From Lentinus brumalis (lineage: Eukaryota > Basidiomycota > Agaricomycetes > Polyporales > Polyporaceae): a stretch of DNA of 64,000 bases. The stretch's first letter is position 1, and each line of letters starts with the position of its first letter. The stretch covers positions 248,001-312,000 of the forward strand of contig MARA01000003.1 in assembly GCA_001792895.1 (NCBI GenBank), given 5' to 3'. The notes beneath the pieces are model-generated. The model did no database searches and had not been told where the DNA came from. It worked only from the letters and a program-made list of their open reading frames with translations. The translations under genes and the position numbers were made by a program. Of this stretch, positions 10,747 through 21,066 are shown piece by piece.

Positions 10747-13700
10747 CTAGAGCTTGTCGTAGTACGTATCCAGGGGCGGCACTTCGGGCTGGAAGGACGC
10801 GTTCCAATCAGCGTGTGCACCTCAATTAGCCTCGATCTGGTACATACCTTGAGACCCTTGCGCGTACGGATAGACCTGACGAGCTCCTCGAGCTTGCTGC
10901 CCTTCTCGAGCGGTGCTGTCAACATTGCATGGTGAGCGCTTGGTCAAACTCGGGTGGTGAGGGAGAAGTGACTCACAGCCGTTCATGACCTCCCAGTGGT
11001 CCATGACGGATTGAGGGAACGCCTGGCCACCAGTCGCCGCACGGAGCTCGCCGTTGAAGCCGAACGACTCCATGACGGGCAAGTACGCCTTGACCGTGAA
11101 CATGGGCGTGCCGATACGCTGCTCCTCGCTGAAGACCTGTCCACGACGCTTGTTGAGTACCGAGTAGATACCGCCGATGGCGTTCTCAGGGCACTGGATC
11201 TCGACTGAAAGGCACGAAGTTATCAGTTGACTGTAGAGCGGTGCAGATATTGCGCGCGAAGTACTCACCGAGGTAGATAGGCTCCTGGAGAGCAGGGTCC
11301 GCGAGCAAGCACGCGGCGTAGCAGACACGACGGCACGTGGGGATGATCTGACCTCCGCCACGGTGAATGGCATCGGTGTGGAGCTATCAACGAGCACAAT
11401 TAGCCTCAATACATACTAGGGGGTTCTCCCGCGAAACTTACCGTGACATCGAGGATGTTCACACGGATACCACGCATGTTCTCTTCGCAGAGAACACCCT
11501 CCTTCGTCGCCCACTGGAAGGCTGCCACGCACGAGTCCTTGATCTCGTTGAGGTACTGAACACCCTTCGTGATGTCGACCAGGACGTTGGGACCAGTGGT
11601 GTCGGGACCGAAGCACCAGATCTTACGAGCGTCGGTGACGTCCCAGCCGAACTCGTCGGCGAGGACACGCGCGCGGATCTTGTAATCGTCACGAGCGTTG
11701 ATCTTGCCGGACTCGATGGCCTGAGTGAGCTCCTCGTCGATCGGCTGAGCCTTGGCGTAGAGACGATTGTGCTTGTTCTGCGACTTCGAGAGGGCGACGA
11801 TCGACGACTCAGCACGGACCGTCTCACGGTAGCCGACGACGGGGTCGGAGATCTTGAGAGGGACACCAGCGTGGTCCTCTTGGAGATCCTACATCGCAAT
11901 GAGCTACTGGTCCACCCACGTAGCTAATTGCACGAGAACGCACCTTCAAGCAGATCTCCAAGTGCAGCTCACCAGCACCAGCGACGATGTGCTCACCGGT
12001 TTCGGCAATCCACGCCTGCACGCAAGGGTCGGACTTCGAGAGACGCTTGAGACCCTCGACGAGCTTGGGGAGATCAGCAGCGTTCTTGACCTCAACGGCG
12101 ACCTGGACGACAGGGGACACGGAGAACTTCATGACCTTCATGTTGTGCGCCGTCTCGGACGACGTGAGGGTACCGCTCTTGAGCAGGAACTGGTCGATAC
12201 CGACGAGACCGATGATGTTACCGGCCGGGCAGTCCTCAATGGGCTCGACGTAACGACCCATCATGAGCACGGTACGCTGGACGGACTTGATGAAAAGGTC
12301 GTCCTTCTTGCCCGGGACGTAGTTAGGGCCCTGGATACGGATCTTGGGGCCGGCGCGGATGGTACCCGAGAAGACACGACCGAAGGCGTAGAAGCGACCC
12401 TTGTCGGACGTCGGCACCATCTTGGAGATGTACGCGACAAGGGGGCCGTTGGGGTCACAGTCGCGGATACCGATGGCGGACTCGTCGTCCATGGGACCCT
12501 CGTAGAGGGTCTCGACACGATAGCGCTGGGCAGTGGCGGGAGAGGGAAGGTTGATGACTATCATCTCCAAGAGAGAGTCACCAGCGGGCAAGAACTTCCT
12601 CATGACGACCTTGAGGAGTGCTTTGCCCTCGAGATCACGCTCATCCTGAGCGAGCTTGACGTCGAGCTTCTCGCAGATCTTGAAGACCTCGTCCTTCTTG
12701 TAGTTCATGACGGCGTCGAAGATACGGAAGATGGGGTCGAGGACGAACATGTTGAACGCACGCTCGAGCTGCTTGCCGTCAGCGTCAGTCGACTTGGTCG
12801 TCCACTTCTTGGTGGCAGGGTTGAAGAAGTTGTCGCCCCAGAGCTTGACCATCATCTTCTCCTTGTCGACACCGAACTTCTTGGAGTACCGGTTGGCGAA
12901 CTGACGGAGAGTGAAACCCCATCCGTGGAGACCGGAACCGAAGGCGATGGTACCCTTCTCGGGGTAAACCTGGACGTCACCGAGAGCCGCATCGTGGTAC
13001 GTCGAGATGATGACGTTGACGGACTCGATGGTACGCGAGAACGACTGGAAGAGGTCCTCCTTCGAGACCTGCAGCTCGAGCAGAGCACGGTCGACCTTGT
13101 TGATGATGACGACAGGCTTGATACGCTCGGTGAGCGCTTGACGGAGGACAGTCTCCGTCTGCACGCAAACACCCTCAACGCAGTCGACGACGACGAGCGC
13201 ACCATCGGTGACACGGAGTGCTGCCGTGACCTCAGATGAGAAGTCGACGTGACCGGGGGAATCGATCAAGTTGATCAGGAACTCGGTACCTGGACACGGC
13301 AAGCGAAGATTTATCAGATCTGTGAGGCAAGCCAGGGGAAGACTGAGTATGCGCACCCTCGGTCTTCTGCTTGATGGCAGTCACGTCCTCCTTGTCGACC
13401 TCGAAGTACATCGAGATGGCAGTGGACTTGATGGTGATACCACGCTCCTTTTCGTCATCTCTTGTGTCCGTAAACCGCATGTCTCCTGCCTTCGCCGAGG
13501 CGATGATACCGGCTTTTGAGACCAGGGAGTCGGTGAGGGTGGACTTTCCGTGGTCGACTGGATGGAGGAGCGGTGGATGAGCCGACGCTAACCTCCTGAA
13601 CGGATCGGGAAGGGGACGTACCATGAGCAATAACACTCATGTTACGGATGTTGGTGGGCTTGTCCATAAGGGCCCGAATCTGGTCTGTACGTTGCCATTG

Positions 13701-13837
13701 TAAGCTCTCCGACACCCCTGCTGTTGCTGGAGGATGGTATGCGTACCGACGGTGAAGTTACTGACATTCGCATAAAAAAGATGCAATGAGCACCGAGCAC
13801 GGATATCTAGACGAAAAGGGGACTGTACTCACACCAT
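10747..13837 (-). CDS. eEF2: Translation elongation factor 2 (eEF2)
   Basis: This GTPase drives ribosomal translocation in the cytosol. The start codon lies in a tiny exon (ATGGT, 13837-13833) directly followed by gtgagt. The second mini-exon supplies NFTV, and then [20 protein letters not shown] leads into the G1 motif VDHGKST. Also visible are the effector/G2 part RGITIKST, G3 DSPGH, G4 NKVD, and domains II-V in order. The loop [13 protein letters not shown] holds the His (codon 11363-11365) modified to diphthamide in other eukaryotes. The last exon ends LDTYYDKL, followed by TAG at 10749-10747. Introns cluster at the 5' end and in the last third. Codon bias is strong, so a long antisense frame is open across the main exon. 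Confidence 0.97.
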
Positions 13838-14493
13838 GGTGGCTAGATTTTACAGGAGAAGGACAGAAAGCGGTTGGAGGACGACACCCGGAGGATGACG
13901 CGTCGAGTAGAGGGAAGAGTTGAGTAGAGCAGGCTCGCCGAGGCTGCAGAACTCTTTGAGAGAGGAGGAGTGCAAACTTTCTCTTGAGAGTGGATCTTCG
14001 GCTTATCGATCGCTTCAGGGCAGGGCGCGCGACTTATATAGCACGTGCTCCCCACCGAGAAGCGCTCAGCCTGGGCTCGCGCGAGCCAATCGCGAGCAGT
14101 TCTATCCTCCGGACCCGCGGTGGATGACTATCTCTGACTTACTACTTACCGCTAGTGAATACAACATCGTACGCTCTAGCTGACCATGTCGCGGCGCCGG
14201 AACGTTGACGTCGCCAACTCTAACAATGTTGTGATTGTACCGTCAATGTCAAGCGCTAGTTGCGAACAACTCGCTGATCCCCGCAAGGAAGCCGGCAGTA
14301 AGCATGCCAATGTGATCAGTACCAGGGCACCGACGACTTGTTTCGACTCACTATCCGCGCTCTATCGCACCCGCTAGCATACATAATGGACGTGAACCTA
14401 GTAAGTACATCAGTTGACTCCTGCCACCGTGACTCGGTATCTCGCTCGCATTCGCGCTGCCTTGCGATCGCGCTCTTTGACACCTCCGCCACT
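13838..14493. other. Divergent intergenic region, eEF2 / first GNAT gene
   Basis: The 656-bp region between two divergent start codons holds the eEF2 promoter and leader on the left. On the right is an in-frame upstream ATG at 14386 that could extend the GNAT protein. I see no other gene or RNA here. Confidence 0.6.
14031..14092 (-). promoter_or_regulatory. eEF2 core promoter (TATA, E-box-like palindrome, CCAAT box)
   Basis: Read on the minus strand, a TATA box (tatataagtc, about 14032-14041) lies roughly 195 bp before the eEF2 start codon. Immediately upstream is the palindrome gcacgtgc (14041-14048), an E-box/CACGTG core. A CCAAT motif is present on the + strand at 14086-14090. A C/T-rich leader follows, as in other strongly expressed fungal genes. 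Element calls are by consensus only. Confidence 0.55.
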
Positions 14494-15289
14494 ATGCCCA
14501 AGTCACAGTTCGACCCCTTGGAGTTCAACCAAGTGACTGGTGAACCATACCTGCGCCTCCCGGCTCCGCATGACAACATCATCATAACCCCTCCCCGCAT
14601 GTCTGATGCTCCCGCCATGGTGTCGAACATGTCGGACCCGCGGATCTACTCGTGGCTGGAGAGTCCGCCGCATCCCTATCTGCCCCAAGACGCCGATCAT
14701 TGGCTCACCAAGATCAAGGCCGAGTCAGACCGTGCCATAGAGAAGCTCCAGCGTGCGAGCGTCGAGAGGCCAGATGGCCCGTTGATCCTTGTCGACGAGT
14801 CGCCGGTGCGGACCATCAGGGAGGTCCAGGAGGACGGTAGCGAGCTCTTCCTGGGCGACATCGCGATTATACGCGAGCGGTGGCTAGATTTTGAAGACAA
14901 GGAAGCGAAGCGAGCACTCACGAAGGCCAACGAGGAGAGGGAGGCCGGAGATCCAGCCATCGTGTGGTGCTTCGGCGGTATGTTGCACAGTGGGAAACTC
15001 TTGTCGCCTCTGACTGACGGCTTTTGGTGATCCAGACTACCTTGCTGCCTCTCATCACGGCAAGGGCATCATGACTGCCGTTGTCCAGAAGTTCATCCGT
15101 GATTGGGCCGTGCCCCGGATGGGTGTGCGGCAGCTTCGCGTGGAAACGTTCTCGGACAACAAAGGCAGCAAACGTGTCTTCGAGAAGAGCGGGTTCGTAC
15201 ACGAAAAGACCGTGCCTGTCAACAAGGTGTTGAACTCCGGGCGGACCATAACCGCTATGGACATACTCTGGTGGAAGGCTTCCCAGTAA
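14494..15289 (+). CDS. GNAT-family N-acetyltransferase, tandem copy 1
   Basis: This is a predicted acetyl-CoA-dependent N-acetyltransferase of the RimJ/RimL-like GNAT type. It starts MPKSQFDPLEF and shows PAPHDNIIITPPRMSDAPAM (strand 1), then EDGSELFLGDIAI (central strands). An intron at 14978-15035 (phase 1) interrupts the acetyl-CoA-binding region. The second exon reads DYLAASHHGKGIMTAVVQ, equivalent to GNAT motif A (the R/Q-x-x-G-x-G/A loop, here HHGKGI), followed by QLRVETFSDNKGSKRVFEKSGF (motif B). It ends WWKASQ. The next gene downstream is a clear paralog with its intron at the matching place. The substrate is unknown. ATG 14494 is chosen because it aligns with the paralog's start; an upstream ATG at 14386 is possible. 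Confidence 0.85.
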
Positions 15290-15709
15290 CCACCTGATGC
15301 GATGTGCCGGTGGCGGATAACATTCCTGGTAACTGTAAGTCAGAATCATGCAGCTCGATTGCGCTTACTCACCGCGTGGATGGGGATAGGTGGCGCACTC
15401 GGGTCATGACGTGTCGGTCGCGGGGCGCGGGATGAGTTTCACACAACTGTGCACCGTGTGCCTGTTAATGGACGATGTTCTGCTTAGTTCTCCGTGCCTT
15501 GGAAGCTACATAGTCGAACTATCTTCTTACCCCAATCACGCCCTGTTGCTATCGGTGCACCTGACAACGCGAGACTTCCATCGGCCTTGAAATTCTGATG
15601 CGAGTAGTGTGCTGACACGCCAGTGGACCTACTGAAGTCCACGGACTATAACAATGTTCGGGAAATGAGCCGGGACGCGACTCTCTCTCTTACCCCACTT
15701 CCTCGAGGC
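15290..15709. other. Intergenic between the two GNAT copies
   Basis: About 420 bp with the copy 1 3' UTR and the copy 2 promoter. A frame open upstream of the copy 2 ATG (from about 15623) is probably leader. No other feature was seen. Confidence 0.55.
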
Positions 15710-16519
15710 ATGGCTTTTGCGCAGTTCCGCCCACTAGAGCGACACCCGCACACAGACGAGCCATTCATCCGCCTCCCATCGCCTCAGGACCGCATCATCA
15801 TAACACCACCGAGGCGCGAAGATGTCCCAAGTATTGTCGCTATCTTGAACGACTACCCAATCAAGAAGTGGCTGGACGGGCCGCCTTTCCCATACCTCAA
15901 TGAACATGCAGAAGACTGGGTGGCGCGAACGAAAGAACAGTCAGACGCAGCCATGCAGGAGTTGCGGAGGGCGAATGAGGAAGATCCGTATGGGCCGCTC
16001 GTAACTGTGAGCGGATGCCCCGTAAGCTGCCTGAGAGGAGTGCAGGAGGACGGCACGGAGGTCTTCCTCGGAGTGGTCGAGTTTACGCGATGCGGGTACC
16101 CTGACCTCCTGAATGGACAAGAACGGGAGCGGATAGTATCGAGGAACGAGAGCAGGAAACGCGGCGACCCAGAGACCGTGTGGTGTATAGGTTGTGAGTG
16201 TTCCTCGGCGTGTCACGGTCCTCCCGCAGCAGACGCATCTTGGCCTTCTCCAGATTACCTCGCTGCTCCGCTCCATAGACGCGGTCTTATGAGCTGCGCA
16301 CTGCGGACGCTGCTCGAAGCGTGGGTCGTGCCGCGGATGGGAGCGCGTCGAATACGGGTCGAGACGATCATAGGGAACTGGGGGAGTATACGGGTTCTGG
16401 AGAAGCTAGGATTCAGGATAGCGAGCACGGTGAGGCGAGCGAAGGTGACCAGTGCAGGAGAGGTGATCGACGGCTTTGTGGTACTGTGGTGGCAGATGGG
16501 CGAAGGCGGTCGGTTGTAG
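15710..16519 (+). CDS. GNAT-family N-acetyltransferase, tandem copy 2
   Basis: This is a paralog of the preceding gene. It starts MAFAQFRPLER and continues LPSPQDRIIITPPRREDV, GVQEDGTEVFLGVV and DYLAAPLHRRGLMSCALRTL, then IRVETIIGNWGSIRVLEKLGF and a C-terminal VVLWWQM. The likely intron is 16194-16253 (gtgagt to ctccag, 60 nt). Because its length is a multiple of three, the frame also reads through it, so an unspliced or alternatively spliced form would insert 20 residues. The motif A loop is LHRRGLM instead of HHGKGIM in copy 1, so the acetyl-CoA loop has diverged. The start is the ATG at 15710, aligned with copy 1; an earlier in-frame ATG exists upstream. Its substrate is unknown. Confidence 0.84.
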   Translation: MAFAQFRPLERHPHTDEPFIRLPSPQDRIIITPPRREDVPSIVAILNDYPIKKWLDGPPFPYLNEHAEDWVARTKEQSDAAMQELRRANEEDPYGPLVTVSGCPVSCLRGVQEDGTEVFLGVVEFTRCGYPDLLNGQERERIVSRNESRKRGDPETVWCIGCECSSACHGPPAADASWPSPDYLAAPLHRRGLMSCALRTLLEAWVVPRMGARRIRVETIIGNWGSIRVLEKLGFRIASTVRRAKVTSAGEVIDGFVVLWWQMGEGGRL

Positions 16520-16856
16520 CGAGAGGACCAGGCGTACCCGGTGCTTCTGAGTTGTGTCTTACTCTACTGCCGTGATCGATGTCGGGCACTGTTCCCGTCC
16601 TAGTTGACGCAGAGGGCGGTGTGTGGGACGAAGGCGAGGCTGGGCGGGCTGTGCGGTTCACTGGCGTCGAGAGGATTGGCCGAGTGACGGGCGCCTGTCC
16701 CATGGTCGCCACGCCGCTCCGCTTGCTCGGCACAGCCCTCCGCTCGCGATACTGCTCTATCCGCGTACATACCCCGCCATCAGCCATTCATCTCTTTCCC
16801 CTTCTCCTCCCTGCCACTCCCTGTTTTCTTTCTCCCCGCCCTTGCCTGTCTCTGCG
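16520..16856. other. Intergenic, GNAT copy 2 3' / PalI promoter
   Basis: About 340 bp. The last 70 bp (16785-16855) is strongly C/T-rich, the likely leader of the PalI-like gene. Confidence 0.55.
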
Positions 16857-18685
16857 ATGGGCCTCCTGCGCCCCGCAACGCCGGGCTTTCTTGTCACCCT
16901 GATCGCGACTGGTCTCCTCGCCGTCGTCTCCTTCAATGTCCCTTTCCTCAAGTCCATTTTCTTCCTCAAAGCCGCAGTCAATAGCGGCAACGTCAACGAA
17001 GAGATTATCTTTGGCACGCTGGGGTACTGCCTGACGGTGTCAGGCACCCAGACATGTTCCAAACCCTCTGTAGGATACCAACTTGGTGAGTCTCCCCTTT
17101 CACCAATTCTCCAGCTGGCTATAGGGAGCACACAGACGTGAACGCCCTCCTCGGAGACAAGACGATCCTCCAAATTCCACAAGTGGTAGTCAAGTGGGTG
17201 ACCTACGCCCTTGTCCTCCACCTCGTCGCCTTGGTTCTCGCGGGCATCTCCGCCGTGTTCGGGCTGCTCGCGCACGTCCGCGAAATGTCCATGACCTATT
17301 GCAGCACCTGCGTATCCGGCTTCGCGGCCGCCGTTGCCCTCGTTGCTTTCATCTTCGACCTTGTCCTATTCTTTCTCACCAAGTCTCGCATCAACGCCGT
17401 CGACGGCGGCCATGCGACTATTGGCCTATCCATCTGGCTGACTCTCGCCGCCTGGGTCCTTCTCTTCTTTGCCGGCTGTTTCTACGGTCTCGGCCGGTGT
17501 TGCATCAGAAGGCGCCCACGTGGTCCCGACAGAGAAATGGGTCGTGCTCCAGATAACTCGTACGCGGAGCAGATGCGTCTTGACGCCGTCAAGGCCGAGG
17601 CAGACAGGAAGGCCCGTCAAGCAGCAGGGAAGACAGAGATTGGTCTTCCGGCTCTGCAGGAGTACGAGCGACAGCCATTGACGTCGAAGGCGGACGAACA
17701 CGAGCTCTACGTGGAGGACGGCGACCACATCATGCCGTACCATCCACAGGTACCATCTGCCGGCGGCGCTGGTGTGGGTGCGCGAACCGCGGCATACGCT
17801 CAACAGCAACAGCCGCAGTACTCCGGAGGGTATGCTCAGGCTACACCTGGTACCCGTGCTGTCGATGCATACTACAACAGCTCGCCTGCGCCCTCTCATC
17901 CCGCGCCTGCCCGCCAAGCTAGTCAGCACACGCAGGCCCCGTCGATGTACGATCCATATGCTAATGCACCGCCGGGTGTTGCTGCTGGCGCAGGCGCAGG
18001 ATACCTGGGCGCGCCTTCCTACGGCCACCAACAGCAACCGAGCGGCGCCTCATATGGTCATGTAGCCCGTGGAACTTCTTGTGAGTGATCTGTCTGTCCA
18101 TCAATGCTCTCTTCCTGAAATCTTCCGCAAGACCACTCGGCCGTCTCCCATCAAGACCCTTACCAGCAACAGCAGCAGCAGCACGATTACGCCAACCTAA
18201 CTGATCCTTTCGCATCCCAACAACCTTCACCGGCCGGCTTCAACGCTGATTCGTACAACACGACAGGCTACATGTACAGCCAGACGTCGTTGCCGCCCAG
18301 CGGTGGTTCAAACACAAACCCGTACCGCCCTGCACAGGCGACCTACCCTCCAGACCGTAGCTACACGCTCGGCGGTGGAGGATACGGTGACAACGTTGTT
18401 CCTGCACTGAACTCGTACCCGCAGTACGGCAGTGGGTCTCCTGCACCGTCCGCCTCAGTGTACACGACGTCCTCTGCGCCCTCAGCAGCACCTCCTCCCC
18501 ATATAGATACAGCGGTCTCACCTTCACACATGCCCTCACCTACGAGTCCGCGCGGGCCTCGCGACCCCACGCCGCCCATGCCTGCACCAATAATGGAATC
18601 ACCACATGAGGAGTACGCCGACAGCCCCCCGATGTACGATGCCGCGACAGCGCAGCCTCCAGGGCAGTGGGGTGCGAAGCGTTGA
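16857..18685 (+). CDS. palI: PalI/RIM9-like pH-response regulator membrane protein
   Basis: This is a four-transmembrane plasma-membrane protein of the SUR7/PalI family. In fungi PalI/Rim9 assists the PalH/Rim21 sensor in ambient-pH signalling to PacC/Rim101. The first membrane helix is near the N-terminus (PGFLVTLIATGLLAVVSFNV), followed by an extracellular loop with GYCLTVSGTQTC (the family's cysteine-containing stretch). Three further helices come after an intron that begins about 17083. The C-terminal half is a long cytosolic Gln/Pro/Ser/Tyr-rich tail with a polyglutamine run; a second intron begins after GHVARGTS near 18081. The tail ends PPGQWGAKR. A C/T-rich leader precedes the ATG. 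Family identification rests on topology and the cysteine loop; the pathway role is by homology. Confidence 0.8.
18163..18183 (+). repeat. CAG/CAA microsatellite encoding polyglutamine
   Basis: A short cag/caa run lies directly after the second intron of the PalI-like gene and encodes a stretch of Gln in its cytosolic tail. Such tracts vary in length between strains. Confidence 0.75.
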
Positions 18686-19023
18686 TCCCCTGTCTCATTG
18701 ACCGCGCATCCTGGTCCTTCGACTTTCCTCCCTTCCTCTATCATGTCCCTTCGTGGACAGCGTACGTACGCACGGACCACCTCTCAGTATGCGGACATGA
18801 TCAGTTTGTATATGTCGTAATTATTCATCCGACCTTGGGCACTCGTTACGAGTCTGGATGTACACTAGGATGTTCTCAGGCACCTGCACGAATACAACGG
18901 ACCGCACACTATTCCGCGCTGAAACTTGCGTCGTTCTTCACGCAGTCCCGCGAAGGTATCACAACGCCGGCCAACTAAGACATGCATTAGGAGGCGAAGA
19001 GGACGTTCATCGAGTCTGTCTCC
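18686..19023. other. Convergent 3' region, PalI / agmatinase
   Basis: About 340 bp of 3' UTR sequence between two converging stop codons. No other feature was seen. Confidence 0.55.
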
Positions 19024-20692
19024 TTACAACTCTTCCCTGTGCTTGGCAGGCTTCGTCCAGGTGCTGTGTGGTGTAGGCGGCTCGGTGGACAAGAGCATCG
19101 ACAAGAAATCGTGCACAATGTCTGCCGCGGCGATGCCCGTGATCTCAGCTGCGGTCGCAGGAAACAATGTTAGCATGGGCGAGCCTCCCTAGAAGTGAGC
19201 ACATACCGTTATCATACGCTGGCGCGACCTCCACGATGTCAGCACCGCTGTAAGTCGGTCCACGGCGTTCAGCAAATACGATGGTTGCGCAGCATGGACA
19301 GTGAATGGTGCTTACACAAAGTTCAGGCCTGCGAGGCCGCGAATGATACGCTTGACCTCACGGGTCGTCCAGCCTCCCGCTTCGGGAGTCCCGGTCGCAG
19401 GTGCGAGGCCAGGATCTGCTCACAAATGAATGGGTGAGCACTTGAATGTGGACACAAGGGCTATGGAGGCCGACCGATGACGTCGATGTCCAGGCTGGTG
19501 CGACTTTAGTATGCGTGGTTCTATAAGGCGAGGCTCAAGGACTAACCTCAGGTACACAGGCGAGTTGCCAACGCGTGCCCGGATACGCTTGATGATCGCC
19601 GCGACGCCGTAGTCGTCGATGTCATCCGTTGAGATCAACTGGAATCCGACCTCCTGGTCATTCTCTATGTCTGCCGGGCCCTGACACAACCATTCAGCCC
19701 GAGCTTAGACTACAGTAGAGAAGGGTGTCACATACAGCAAGCTTGGTGCGAATTCCGGCGTGGATGCTCGTGTTGGTCATCAGTCCCTCCTCCGCCGCGA
19801 GGTAGAAGAACGTTCCGTGCGTGACCCGCGACTGCGGCGAGCTTGGGCCAGGGTAGGAGGCCCATGTGTCCAGGTGGGCATCGAAGTGGATGACTGAGAC
19901 GGGGCCATAGACCTTGTGCAGAGAGCGGAGGATGGGCAACACAATCGTGTGGTCTCCGCCAAGGCTGGAGACAACATGAGCTCTCTACTTGATGCTCTCT
20001 AAATTCACTCGGAAACGCTACCTGACGATGCGGGGGTGCTTCTTCCCGTCCTTCGCGAACTTTTGTGTGACGGCGCCGGCACTTTTAGGATCTTCGCTGG
20101 CTGGCGAACGGGCGAGCAACGTCGAATAAGCCACTTCCATCTGGTCGACGGCCAGTGCATTGTCGAACGGATTAACAGGGACCTGTATGAAAGCAACGGG
20201 CTACTGTGAGCACTACGTCGACCAGATGATCTCACCGTCAAAACGTACGTCTCCGCAATCAATGATCTTCGAGCCCAGTTCGTAAGGATTGACCTTCCAA
20301 GCGAGCGTGTACCCCCGGGTATCGCGTTGTCTCCGACTTCCAGAGCGGATAGCATACGGACCGAACCGAGCTCCCGGTCGGTAAGTTACCGCAGTGTCAA
20401 ATGGCATACCCAGCAGGGCGATGTCGAACTCTGCAGTCTCGTCTTCAAGGCAGCGCGAGTACGGGAGGTGGGCGAATGACAAGGGCCCAGAGAAGCTCTG
20501 GTCGATTTGCGGACCATACTTCTCTAGCCATGTCTGGGGACCGCCCGAGCTCGACTTTGCGAAGTCCTGGACATCCACCAAAGGCACTTGTCCCGATTCG
20601 TGGTTATGGAGATCCCCTCCGCGGTGGGAGTAGACATAGCTAATGTTCGCAAGAAGCAGGAGTAATCCTGTGAGAGAAGCAAGCCCAGACAT
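19024..20692 (-). CDS. Agmatinase/ureohydrolase-family protein with N-terminal signal sequence
   Basis: This binuclear Mn2+ ureohydrolase most resembles agmatinases, which convert agmatine to putrescine and urea. The first 20 or so residues ([20 protein letters not shown]) form a signal peptide or membrane anchor, so the enzyme is predicted to enter the secretory pathway. Family motifs are present: [18 protein letters not shown], the metal ligand His in GGDHT, DAHLD, and SLDIDVIDP assembled across an intron at about 19492. A late segment TGTPEAGGW is also typical. The coding region has about eight short introns. The stop TAA is at 19026-19024, after PAKHREEL. The start is the ATG at 20692, the one followed directly by the hydrophobic segment. 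The gene converges on PalI. The exact substrate (agmatine or another guanidino compound) is not proven by sequence. Confidence 0.87.
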
Positions 20693-21066
20693 CTGGATAT
20701 CGTTAGTAGCGACGTGCGTCGGAGGCAGTAGGACGCAGCGATGAAGAGGAGTCTCCCGGAAGCAGGTTGCAGGCGCAAACGGTGTAGGATATACCGCCAC
20801 TTATCTTCCCCCGTCTTCCCCGCAATGTGGCTTCGTCGCTACTCGATAGGGAGCACAGACAAGCCGCGGAGATTCGGTGTTCTCCCTCCCGCGCCAGCGC
20901 CTGGATAGTCACCTGATGATCGGACGGCTACCCGAGGAACATCGTAGAGTACATTCGAAAGTTGGCAAACTATCGTACATGTAAACCACCAGGAGATTAT
21001 GCAAGGAGAGAAGCCGCCCCAACAACTAAGAGAATGCTCCCGAGAAGCTAACTGAGCAAAGAAAAA
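20693..21066. other. Intergenic, agmatinase promoter / lectin-like gene 3' end
   Basis: About 370 bp. In-frame codons extend upstream of the chosen agmatinase start, but the hydrophobic segment begins directly after ATG 20692. No other feature was seen. Confidence 0.5.

Noticed and set aside
11854..13239. 461-codon plus-strand frame opposite eEF2
   Set aside because: Explained by the strong codon bias of eEF2 on the other strand; no motif.
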